Positions 25,870 through 33,749 of a stretch of DNA of 64,000 bases are shown piece after piece. The notes below the pieces were generated by a model that had not been told where the DNA came from, made no database searches, and worked only from the letters and a program-made list of their open reading frames with translations. This DNA is from Pontibacter cellulosilyticus (GTDB taxonomy: Bacteria; Bacteroidota; Bacteroidia; Cytophagales; Hymenobacteraceae). A program made the position numbers and the translations under genes. Positions within the stretch are counted from its first letter, which is position 1. Every line of letters starts with the position of its first letter. Location of the stretch: the NCBI RefSeq assembly GCF_014306105.1, contig NZ_JACRVF010000001.1, forward strand, positions 558,001 to 622,000, written 5' to 3'.

Positions 25870-28449
25870 TTATGCTTCTCCTCTTAATACTTCAAGCGGA
25901 GGTCTGTTCAGGATACCACGACTATTTAGCATACCAATAGCTACTGTTAAAGAAGTGATTCCTAGGAACACAGGCAATAGAGGCGCAAAGTCTGGCACAA
26001 AGTCCACTTCAAAACTAAATACGGCCAGTGCCCAGCTGGCTCCCACCGAAAGTATAACACCTGTACCGGCGGCCAAAGCTCCCAGCAGTAGGTACTCAAA
26101 GGCATTTATACTTAATATCTGCTTCCGGCTTGCCCCTAACGTGCGCAGCAACACACTCTCCTGCACCCGCTGAAACTTACTGATGTTAACCGAGCCAATC
26201 AGCACAAGCAGACCAGTGCTGATACTAAATAAAGCCATGAATCGGATCACAAAAGATATTTTACCTAGGATATCATCTAGTGTCTGAAGTATAAGATCCA
26301 GATCTATGGCTGATACATTAGGGAAACGCTGCACCAGGCTGCGCTGGAAAGCAGCTGATTGGGCAGTAGAGTCAGTACGGGTCATGAGCACATGAAACTG
26401 AGGCGCTTCTTCCAGCACACCTTTTGGAAACACCACCAGGAAGTTGCTTTGCACTCTGTTCCATTCCACCTCCCGTAAATGTGATACAACTGTGGGTACT
26501 AGTGCACCCTGCACATTAAATATCATCGTGTCACCAACTCCTACTTTAAGCCTTTCGGCATAACGATCTTCTAATGAAATAGGTACAGGTGCATCCGGAT
26601 CAGTAACAGTTCCTTGCCATTTGCCATCTACTTCTTTTTCTGAACCGATCAGGGAATCCCGGTACGTTACCCGGTATTCTCGTGTATAAGCCCAATCAGG
26701 TATGCCCAAGGTAGTGTCTTTGCGTACATCGGCGGCGGTAAGTCCTTTCATCTCTTCCAGGCGCATGGTTACCACCGGTACATACTGCAGCACTGGCAAG
26801 CCTGCCTCCCGTGTTACCTGAGCTACCTCTTCTTTCTGAGCACTCTGAATATCGAACAGTACCAGATTAGGCTGATTTTCGCTTCCTGCAATGGCCACCT
26901 CACTTAAAAGCAAGCGCTGCATCAGGAAAAGCGTAGAAATAAGCGCAGTGCCAAGTCCGATAGATACCGTCAGTAACAGCGTCTGGTTGTTGGGCCTGTA
27001 AAGATTTGCCAGGCTTTGGCGCCACACATAGCCCCAGTTTACTGGGAAGAACTTCTTTACAAACCACATCATAGCCCTTGCCAGCAACGCCAGCACCAGG
27101 AAAGCCACAATCACACCTCCAGTAAACGATAAAGCACGCAACCATGAGTTTAACTGGAAGTAAGCAAACACAAAGATGAAAGCTAAGATCACGAAGTATA
27201 CCAGCCAGCGCACTTTGTCTTTCTGATTAGTTAAATGCTCCACCCCAGCCCGAAGTGTTATAAGCGGTGATACATTACGGATAGAAAGCAACGGCAGCAA
27301 GGCAAATAGAACAGCTACTACCAACCCAATGGCAATACCCTCCAGTATAGCCAGCCACGATACCGAAACCGTTACCTCTACCGGAAGAAATGCTTTAAAT
27401 AGCTCCGGCAAGTATAACTGGATCAAACTACCCAATATAGCACCAACTATGGATCCGATCAGTCCCATCGCCATCACCTGGAAGAGATAGATCAGGAAAG
27501 CCTGTTTGCCGCTAACACCCAGGCAGCGCAACACGCCAATAGTAGCCAGCTTCTCCCGGATGTATACATGCACGGCACTGGCTACTCCCACGCAGCCTAA
27601 CAGCAACGCCACAAAACCTACTAAAGCCAGGAAACTTGCTAGGTCTTCGTATGCTTTGCCAGTGCCTTCCTTTCGGCTGTTCACGGTATCAAATCCAAAA
27701 CCTGCTTCCTCAAAACGTGGCTCAAGTTTCTTGGCCAGCTTATCAGGGTCTGTCGTGTCAGGTAATTTATAGTAGTGGTAATAGCTGATGCGGCTCCCCC
27801 GCTGCAGCAAACCGGTTTCGTCGAGGTAGCGGCGTGGAATATACACGGCTGGCGCAATGGTGGCTGTCATCGCGGACTGGCCGGGTATTTTATGCAAGGC
27901 TCCGGCAATTTCAAAGGTCACATTACCTACTTTAATAGAGTCACCGGGTTTGGTGTTGTATTGCAGCAACAACGTATGGTCTACCAGTGCTTTGCGGCCT
28001 TCTTCCCTGAATGCTCTGCTGGCGCTTTCCGGAACTGATTCAATAGCACCATAGTATGGGAAACCGCCTTTCTCCAGCGCTCTGACCTGTACCAGCCTAG
28101 TGCCTTGGGATGCCTGAAAGTATACCATCGAAACAAAACGCACTTCATCTGATCGATCGCCGCCAAAGGCCAACGAGTCGAGCAGTTTCTGCATAGGCGG
28201 CTCAATTTCTTTGCTTGTGGCCACCACAAGGTCTGCACCTATCAGCGATTTGGCTTGCTTATCTATGTCGGTGCGCAGGTTATTAGAAAAGGAGTTGATA
28301 GCCACAAGCGCAGCTATACCCAATACAATGGATGAAATAAACAAAGCCAGCTTACCCCGGTTGCGGCGGCTGTCACGCCATGCCATCAGCAGGAGCCAGC
28401 GCAGGTTAAGCGGTCTTTTTTTATCTAAGTGAATGATGGTATCAGACAT
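25870..28449 (-). CDS. YbbP-like ABC transporter permease (FtsX type)
   Basis: An 859-residue inner-membrane permease of the FtsX/MacB superfamily, with an N-terminal TM helix at about residues 34-52, a large periplasmic part, then two groups of three to four TM helices. The second FtsX-like repeat is at the C-terminus (FALFSISTGLLVLIGSVNI). This long two-half form is the YbbP family. It works with the ATPase encoded next. The substrate is unknown; related systems export or extract lipids and lipoproteins from the membrane. Stop-to-start spacing to the ATPase gene is 33 bp. Confidence 0.9.
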   Translation of the reverse strand: MSDTIIHLDKKRPLNLRWLLLMAWRDSRRNRGKLALFISSIVLGIAALVAINSFSNNLRTDIDKQAKSLIGADLVVATSKEIEPPMQKLLDSLAFGGDRSDEVRFVSMVYFQASQGTRLVQVRALEKGGFPYYGAIESVPESASRAFREEGRKALVDHTLLLQYNTKPGDSIKVGNVTFEIAGALHKIPGQSAMTATIAPAVYIPRRYLDETGLLQRGSRISYYHYYKLPDTTDPDKLAKKLEPRFEEAGFGFDTVNSRKEGTGKAYEDLASFLALVGFVALLLGCVGVASAVHVYIREKLATIGVLRCLGVSGKQAFLIYLFQVMAMGLIGSIVGAILGSLIQLYLPELFKAFLPVEVTVSVSWLAILEGIAIGLVVAVLFALLPLLSIRNVSPLITLRAGVEHLTNQKDKVRWLVYFVILAFIFVFAYFQLNSWLRALSFTGGVIVAFLVLALLARAMMWFVKKFFPVNWGYVWRQSLANLYRPNNQTLLLTVSIGLGTALISTLFLMQRLLLSEVAIAGSENQPNLVLFDIQSAQKEEVAQVTREAGLPVLQYVPVVTMRLEEMKGLTAADVRKDTTLGIPDWAYTREYRVTYRDSLIGSEKEVDGKWQGTVTDPDAPVPISLEDRYAERLKVGVGDTMIFNVQGALVPTVVSHLREVEWNRVQSNFLVVFPKGVLEEAPQFHVLMTRTDSTAQSAAFQRSLVQRFPNVSAIDLDLILQTLDDILGKISFVIRFMALFSISTGLLVLIGSVNISKFQRVQESVLLRTLGASRKQILSINAFEYLLLGALAAGTGVILSVGASWALAVFSFEVDFVPDFAPLLPVFLGITSLTVAIGMLNSRGILNRPPLEVLRGEA

Positions 28450-28482
28450 GTTTGTTGACGAAAGAGTGATTGAGGGAGTATG

Positions 28483-29187
28483 CTACTCCTGTACATTTCC
28501 AACTGAGGACGTAATTTGATCCGAAACTACGGTACCGCCTTTGATACGTATGATCCTGTCTGTTTTCTCAGCAAGTTCAAGGTCGTGTGTTACCAGCACC
28601 AGGGTAGTACCGGCTTCCCGGTTCAGATCGAATAGCAGTTTCTCTACTTTTTGGCCCGTTTCTTCATCCAGGTTACCTGTTGGTTCATCGGCAAAAAGTA
28701 TGGTAGGCTTGTTGGAGAAAGCCCTCGCCAGCGATACACGTTGCTGCTCACCGCCGGATAATTGTGTTGGGTAATGGTCGAAACGTTCTGCCAGGCCCAC
28801 GCGTGCCAGTAACTCCATTGCCTGATTATGTACATTGCGCTCTCCTCTCAGCTCGAGTGGCACCATTACATTCTCGATAGCCGTTAAAGTTGGTATCAGC
28901 TGAAAGTTCTGGAAAATAAAGCCCACATACTGGTTGCGTACCTGTGCACGCTCATCCTCTGATAAGTTATCGAGCTTTATGCCGTTAAGTATAACTGACC
29001 CCGACGAGGCCCTGTCGAGGCCGGCGCAAAGGCCCAGCAAGGTTGTTTTGCCGCTTCCCGACGGGCCCACTATGGCACAGGTATCGCCAGCCTGAAGGGA
29101 AAAATTTATACCTTGCAGTACAGTAAGCGGGTGATTGCCGCTGTAGTATGTTTTCTCAAGATCTTTAATATCAAGTATAACAGACAC
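28483..29187 (-). CDS. ABC transporter ATPase (YbbA/LolD type)
   Basis: A 234-residue ATP-binding subunit. Walker A GPSGSGKT is at residues 41-48, the Q-loop GFIFQNFQL near 90, the signature LSGGEQQRV near 142, Walker B ILFADEPTGNLD after it, and THD as switch His. The FxxQxFxL and EPTGNLD patterns place it in the LolD/MacB/YbbA group. I start at the GTG 29187. A longer reading to 29253 has no family match. It pairs with the FtsX-type permease at 25870. The divergent esterase gene at 29330 follows the E. coli ybbA/tesA layout. Confidence 0.92.
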   Translation of the reverse strand: MSVILDIKDLEKTYYSGNHPLTVLQGINFSLQAGDTCAIVGPSGSGKTTLLGLCAGLDRASSGSVILNGIKLDNLSEDERAQVRNQYVGFIFQNFQLIPTLTAIENVMVPLELRGERNVHNQAMELLARVGLAERFDHYPTQLSGGEQQRVSLARAFSNKPTILFADEPTGNLDEETGQKVEKLLFDLNREAGTTLVLVTHDLELAEKTDRIIRIKGGTVVSDQITSSVGNVQE

Positions 29188-29329
29188 GTAAGTAGAGTTT
29201 AGGTAGTGATAGAAGTATAAAGTAGTTACTCTATACAAGCACAAATGATGCACAAAAACTGGTAAACCAGTGATTTACGTTATTGTTTAGTATAGAGCCA
29301 AGTATAAATTTAAGAAACTAAGTGTATTT

Positions 29330-30052
29330 ATGATGCTTAAACGTAACTTTTTCATAGTACTGTCGGCGGTTGTTTTTGGTTTGTATAGCTGCAGCGAGTC
29401 CGACAGAACAGCCAACACCATAGAAGCCGGCGAAGAGACCAGCACAACAGCTGAGGGTGACGAAGACACTGCGAAAGCAGAGCGAACCAAGACCATCCTC
29501 TTCTTCGGGAACAGCCTTACTGCTGGGTATGGTTTGGAGCCGGATCAGGCTTTTCCGGCACTTATCCAGGATAAAATCGATTCCCTTAACCTCCCATATA
29601 AAGTAATAAATGCAGGCGTTAGCGGCGAGACATCGGCTGGTGGCAAAAGCCGCATCAACTGGCTCTTAAAGCAACCTGTGGATGTATTTGTGCTGGAGTT
29701 AGGTGCCAACGACGGATTAAGGGGCATAGACCCAGCCGAAACGTATAAGAACCTGCAAAGGATAATCCAAAAAGTAAGAGAGAAGAACCCTGATGCAGAA
29801 ATTATACTTGCCGGTATGCAGATTCCACCCAACATGGGCCAGAAGTATGCTACGCAATTCAGGGAAGTATTTTCCAAATTGGCTGAGGAAGAAAATGTAG
29901 CCCTGATACCTTTCTTGTTGGAAGGTGTAGCTGGCGTACCAAAGCTCAACCAGGCCGACGGTATACATCCGACAGTGGAAGGGCAAAAAATATTGGCTGA
30001 CAATGTTTGGGACGTAATGGAGGATATCCTGCGTGAGCCTGAAACAATTTAA
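29330..30052 (+). CDS. SGNH/GDSL arylesterase lipoprotein (TesA-like)
   Basis: A 240-residue lipid-anchored esterase/lysophospholipase of the SGNH fold. Residues 5-20 form the signal and LYSC is the lipobox (Cys21). A low-complexity acidic linker follows. The catalytic Ser62 lies in FFGNSLTAGYG. The Gly and Asn blocks are GVSGETSAGG and ELGANDGLRG. D210 and H213 in ADGIHPT complete the triad. It is divergent from the ABC pair, as tesA is in E. coli. The natural substrate is not known. Confidence 0.92.
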   Translation: MMLKRNFFIVLSAVVFGLYSCSESDRTANTIEAGEETSTTAEGDEDTAKAERTKTILFFGNSLTAGYGLEPDQAFPALIQDKIDSLNLPYKVINAGVSGETSAGGKSRINWLLKQPVDVFVLELGANDGLRGIDPAETYKNLQRIIQKVREKNPDAEIILAGMQIPPNMGQKYATQFREVFSKLAEEENVALIPFLLEGVAGVPKLNQADGIHPTVEGQKILADNVWDVMEDILREPETI

Positions 30053-30070
30053 AAGCTGCTACTCTACAGC

Positions 30071-30106
30071 AAGCCGCTGGTATTTACATACTGGCGGCTT
30101 TTTTTA
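30071..30106 (+). terminator. terminator after the arylesterase
   Basis: GCCGCTGGTA...TACTGGCGGC, a 10-bp stem with two wobble pairs, followed by seven T. Confidence 0.8.
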
Positions 30107-30338
30107 TTGCTTATACTTTCAGCTTTACCTTTAGTAGCGCCTGTTACATCAAATTTTTATAGTTGATATTCAATTATTTATAGCAAAGAAATTGGTAGCT
30201 GGAAAAAAAATATAGAAATTTATAAATCCTCAGGCAACCTATAAGGTGGTATCTTACATCTAAGGGTTAAAGAGCAACACAAAGCTCGAAAATTGCAAAG
30301 TATATATTATAGCAGAATTTGATAAACCATTACACAGC

Positions 30339-30872
30339 GTGTCGGAAGCGGAGTTAATAGCAGGATGCCAAAGGGCTGAAAGTAAAGCACAGAAGGTGCT
30401 ATACGAGCAGTATGCCTCTAAGATGTACGGCGTGTGCCTGCGCTACCTTAAAAATGATATGGATGCGGAAGAGGCGCTGCTGAACGGGTTTATGAAAGTC
30501 TACCAGAACATTGACCGCTTTGAGGCAAAGGGTAGTTTCGAAGGATGGGTGCGACGCATTATGGTGAATGAAGCACTTGCTTTTTTAAGAAAGAAAGAGC
30601 CACTACACCTGGCCATCGAAGACAGCCACATACAGGTAGCCGGCGCTAACGGCGCAGACCACGACCTAGCTGAGGGCGAGTTAATGGAACTGCTGCATAC
30701 ATTACCAGCAGGATACAGAGCAGTTTTTAACCTTTACGCTATTGAAGGATACTCACATAAAGAAATTGCCGATATGCTTGGCATAAACGAAGGTACATCT
30801 AAGTCGCAGTTGAGCAAGGCACGCGCCATGCTGCAGCGCCGCTTAGAAGGACAAAGTGCCATAGCCGTTTAA
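30339..30872 (+). CDS. ECF-type RNA polymerase sigma factor
   Basis: A 177-residue extracytoplasmic-function sigma-70 factor. Region 2 holds YEQYASKMYGVCLRYLKND, with the helix that binds the -10 element. Region 4 is LPAGYRAVFNLYAIEGYSHK plus the helix-turn-helix. Start at a GTG (30339). An ATG-led option is not available nearby. It heads a three-gene set: the next gene starts 17 bp later and encodes a one-TM protein that fits an anti-sigma. The signal that it answers is unknown. Confidence 0.93.
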   Translation: MSEAELIAGCQRAESKAQKVLYEQYASKMYGVCLRYLKNDMDAEEALLNGFMKVYQNIDRFEAKGSFEGWVRRIMVNEALAFLRKKEPLHLAIEDSHIQVAGANGADHDLAEGELMELLHTLPAGYRAVFNLYAIEGYSHKEIADMLGINEGTSKSQLSKARAMLQRRLEGQSAIAV

Positions 30873-30889
30873 AGAAAAGGAGGATACCC
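30873..30889 (+). promoter_or_regulatory. strong Shine-Dalgarno before the anti-sigma gene
   Basis: AAGGAGG lies before the ATG at 30890. Strong Shine-Dalgarno sites are uncommon in Bacteroidota, so this one stands out. Confidence 0.7.
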
Positions 30890-31765
30890 ATGAGACCAGA
30901 AGACATAGATAAATTATTTAAGGAGCGCCTAGGCAACACCTCTCCTACGCCCTCCGCAGACCTGTGGAGCAGACTGCAGGACAGAATGGAAGCTGAAATG
31001 CCACAGCAGGTAAAGCCTATTGTAAAAGAAAAAGATGAGAAGAGAGGCTTTATGTGGATCTACTCTTCTGTGGCTGCTACGCTTTCTCTGCTACTGACTG
31101 TGGGCGTGGTGTTCTACAACATCAAGTCTAACCCGGAGGTAAGTGAGACGCTGGCTATACAGGAAAAGGCAGTACTACAGGAGACACCGGTATATAAAGC
31201 ACCTGAAACAGAGACGCTGGCACAGGTAGAAACAAAAACTGAAAAAATTTCTGAACCCCAGGCAACCGAAGATGCAACCCCTGCATCTAACATTACAGAA
31301 ACGGTTGATAAACCTGCTACCATAGCAAAGGCAACAACAAAAGCTGTACAGCAAACTAAAGTAACCCGCGCTACAGTAGCAGAACAACCAAATGCAGATG
31401 TGCAGCAGGCCATCGCCGTTAATACCCCGATTACTGAAAAACCAGCAGAAATAGCTACGGTGGTGCCAACAGCAAAACCAGTTATGCCTTCTGCCCTAGC
31501 TGCCAGTGCCGAAATGAATGCCCGACCTGTCGAGATCACGATCAAACGCTCTGCTGCCCCGGCTGTTGCCTCAGCTCAGGAGCAGTATGAAGAAGAAAGT
31601 GGCCTTGAGAAGAAAGCGAAGCTTGCCAAGAACATTTTTAAGCAGGCACGCAATCTGGCGAACGGCGAACAGGTAGAACTTGCAGCTCTGGGCATAAAGG
31701 CCGATAGAGTAGCACTGGAAACTCAAATCGGGAAACAAAAAATATCTAAAGTAATTAATCTCTAA
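30890..31765 (+). CDS. putative anti-sigma factor / one-TM membrane protein
   Basis: A 291-residue protein with a soluble N-terminal part (residues 1-52), one TM helix (about 54-75), and a long periplasmic tail rich in Ala, Thr, Lys and Pro. The layout (N-terminal cytosolic segment, one TM, envelope domain) and the position right after an ECF sigma gene fit an anti-sigma factor. No zinc-binding HxxxCxxC motif is present, so I cannot assign the ASD class. Low-complexity composition in residues 100-220 would make homology searches hard. Confidence 0.65.
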   Translation: MRPEDIDKLFKERLGNTSPTPSADLWSRLQDRMEAEMPQQVKPIVKEKDEKRGFMWIYSSVAATLSLLLTVGVVFYNIKSNPEVSETLAIQEKAVLQETPVYKAPETETLAQVETKTEKISEPQATEDATPASNITETVDKPATIAKATTKAVQQTKVTRATVAEQPNADVQQAIAVNTPITEKPAEIATVVPTAKPVMPSALAASAEMNARPVEITIKRSAAPAVASAQEQYEEESGLEKKAKLAKNIFKQARNLANGEQVELAALGIKADRVALETQIGKQKISKVINL

Positions 31766-31777
31766 CCCTACAAAACC

Positions 31778-32917
31778 ATGAAACGAGTACTACTAATCAT
31801 GGCCATTTTCATGGCCACAGTCACCGGTGTGTCTGCCAAAGGCGGCCTTACCGTAAAAGAGCGCCTCACTTCTGAGCAGGATACAATTGTTGTGAAAATG
31901 GCAAACGGCGCTAAACTTATACTTCAGCTACAGAACATTGAGCAGCTAAAGGCTTTCCAAAACTACAGCCTGGATTCGCTGATGCGAGAACTGAACAAGT
32001 ATGTAGACCAAGTAGACCAGATGGAGAACACCACCACCGGGAACAAAGACCTGACCGTAACATTCAACACAGATAAGGCAACTGACGGTAAATCAGAGCA
32101 GATAACAGTAACTGTGCAGGAGAAGGATAAGAAAACCGGACAGGTGAAGAAAGAGAGTCATGAGATCCGCATCAATAAGTCTTTTAAAATAGACGTGGAA
32201 GTGGAAGAAGACGGAAACGACACAAAAGTAGACGTTAACATACCAAACAAAGCACAGCGCGACAGTGCCCGCACAGCATATAAAGATGCCCACTACAAGG
32301 CCAGTAAATTTAACTTTGATGTGGATCTGGGCTATAACAGCTTGCTTAGCAATGATTACATGCCTGTAACGGAGGTGCCTGATCTAAGAACACTGGGCTC
32401 AAGATACGTAAGCCTTAACCTGCACCTGAACAACCAGATCGGTGGCCGTAAGAGTCCGTTCTATATTGTATCAGGTTTTGAGTTCGCCTTCAACAACTTC
32501 ATGTTCGACGATAACATCGTAGTAAGCGAAGTAGACAAGGTAACCATCTTTACAGAACTGCCTGACCGTAATTTCGAGAAATCAAAGCTTACTTACTCTT
32601 CTGTGAACATTCCGATCATGCCAATGTTTAAGTTTAAAAGAGAAGGCGGAAAAGACGGATTTGTGATAGGTGCCGGTGGATTTGCAGGTTACCGCCTGGG
32701 CAGCCACACCAAACTAAAGTATGAGGAAGGTGGTAAAACCGAAAAAGACAAAACCCGTGATAGCTTTAACCTAAGTGATTTCCAATACGGTTTAGAAGGA
32801 GTTATCGGATACGGAAGCCTAAACCTCTTTGTAAAGTATAACATGAACGATCTGTTCAAAGACAACCGCGGTCCTCAGGCAAATGTGATCAGCTTCGGCT
32901 TGAGATTACTAAACTAG
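31778..32917 (+). CDS. outer-membrane beta-barrel protein
   Basis: A 379-residue exported protein. A signal peptide covers residues 1-20 (ending VSA). The N-terminal half is charged and repeats DxTV-type strands. The C-terminal half is rich in alternating aromatic/hydrophobic strands typical of PorT-like OMPs (YVSLNLHLNNQIGG, FVIGAGGFAGYRLG, LNLFVKYNMNDLF, and a last strand VISFGLRLLN). It is the third gene after the sigma and putative anti-sigma, and may be the envelope component that they control, which is inference. Confidence 0.8.
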   Translation: MKRVLLIMAIFMATVTGVSAKGGLTVKERLTSEQDTIVVKMANGAKLILQLQNIEQLKAFQNYSLDSLMRELNKYVDQVDQMENTTTGNKDLTVTFNTDKATDGKSEQITVTVQEKDKKTGQVKKESHEIRINKSFKIDVEVEEDGNDTKVDVNIPNKAQRDSARTAYKDAHYKASKFNFDVDLGYNSLLSNDYMPVTEVPDLRTLGSRYVSLNLHLNNQIGGRKSPFYIVSGFEFAFNNFMFDDNIVVSEVDKVTIFTELPDRNFEKSKLTYSSVNIPIMPMFKFKREGGKDGFVIGAGGFAGYRLGSHTKLKYEEGGKTEKDKTRDSFNLSDFQYGLEGVIGYGSLNLFVKYNMNDLFKDNRGPQANVISFGLRLLN

Positions 32918-32956
32918 TAAGTATAATAGAATAGTTTGTGAATAAGGTGAGAAAGA

Positions 32957-32983
32957 AAGAGGAGCTTTACGGCTCCTCTTTTT
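32957..32983. terminator. bidirectional terminator between the OMP and SpoU genes
   Basis: AAGAGGAGC TTTACG GCTCCTCTT followed by TTT. The perfect 9-bp stem serves both converging genes. Confidence 0.85.
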
Positions 32984-32988
32984 ACGTT

Positions 32989-33735
32989 TTAAGCGTTACG
33001 CTTAAAATTATCGATAATGATGGCTGTGGCTGTGGCAACATTCAGTGATTCCGCTTTACCGAAAGCAGGGATCTTGATCAACTGGTTTACCTGCCGGGCC
33101 ACTTCCGGCCTGATACCATTTGCCTCGTTGCCTAATACAACAATCCCCTCAGGCCTGAGCTGCATGTGGTGAAGGTTTTCGCCGGCAAGTGAGGCTCCGT
33201 AAATTTTATACTTACTGTGGTGCTGTTCCAACCACTCTGGCAGGTTTAGGTAGTGTACTTTAATCCTTGTAAAAGAGCCCATCGTAGCCGAAATTACCTT
33301 TGGGTTATAAAAGTCGGCACAGGTATCAGAACAAACTACATGCTCAATGCCATACCAATCTGCAATGCGAATAATGGTGCCTAAGTTACCCGGATCACGA
33401 ATATCATCCAGTGCAATTACAAAGTCTTTTTCCTGTAACCTGAGGGGTTGTAATTTACGCATACTTGCAACAGCAAGGACAGCGTTATTACTGGTAAAGG
33501 TGCCGGCGGCAACTAAGTCTTTCTCTGTAACTATATCATACTTAAACCCTTTGGCAAGTATAGCGGTATGCTCTTGCTTAAAAGACTCTGTTACAAACAG
33601 GTGCTGTACCTCAAAGTCTGACTGCAACAATTCCAGTACGCTCTTGGCGCCTTCCACTACAAATGCTTGGTGTTGGCTGCGGTATTTTTTTACTTGCAAC
33701 GATTTAACGTATTTTACAACTGCTTTCGAGAACAT
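32989..33735 (-). CDS. SpoU/TrmH family RNA methyltransferase
   Basis: A 248-residue SPOUT-class RNA 2'-O-methyltransferase. FVVEGAKSVLELL is the N-terminal substrate-binding part. ALDDIRDPGNLGTIIRIADW is SpoU motif 1, VVLGNEANGIRPEV is motif 2 and IPAFGKAESLNVATATAII is motif 3, which together form the knot that binds SAM. I chose the ATG at 33735 to match the usual N-terminus (MFSKAVVKYVKSLQ). An ORF start at 33783 overlaps the divergent gene. The target RNA is unknown. Confidence 0.9.
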   Translation of the reverse strand: MFSKAVVKYVKSLQVKKYRSQHQAFVVEGAKSVLELLQSDFEVQHLFVTESFKQEHTAILAKGFKYDIVTEKDLVAAGTFTSNNAVLAVASMRKLQPLRLQEKDFVIALDDIRDPGNLGTIIRIADWYGIEHVVCSDTCADFYNPKVISATMGSFTRIKVHYLNLPEWLEQHHSKYKIYGASLAGENLHHMQLRPEGIVVLGNEANGIRPEVARQVNQLIKIPAFGKAESLNVATATAIIIDNFKRNA

Positions 33736-33749
33736 AGCCGGATAAACGT

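Noticed and set aside
31114..31545. Minus-strand frame of 143 residues rich in Ala, Val and Cys
   Set aside because: Antisense of the low-complexity anti-sigma-like gene; composition follows from the other strand.
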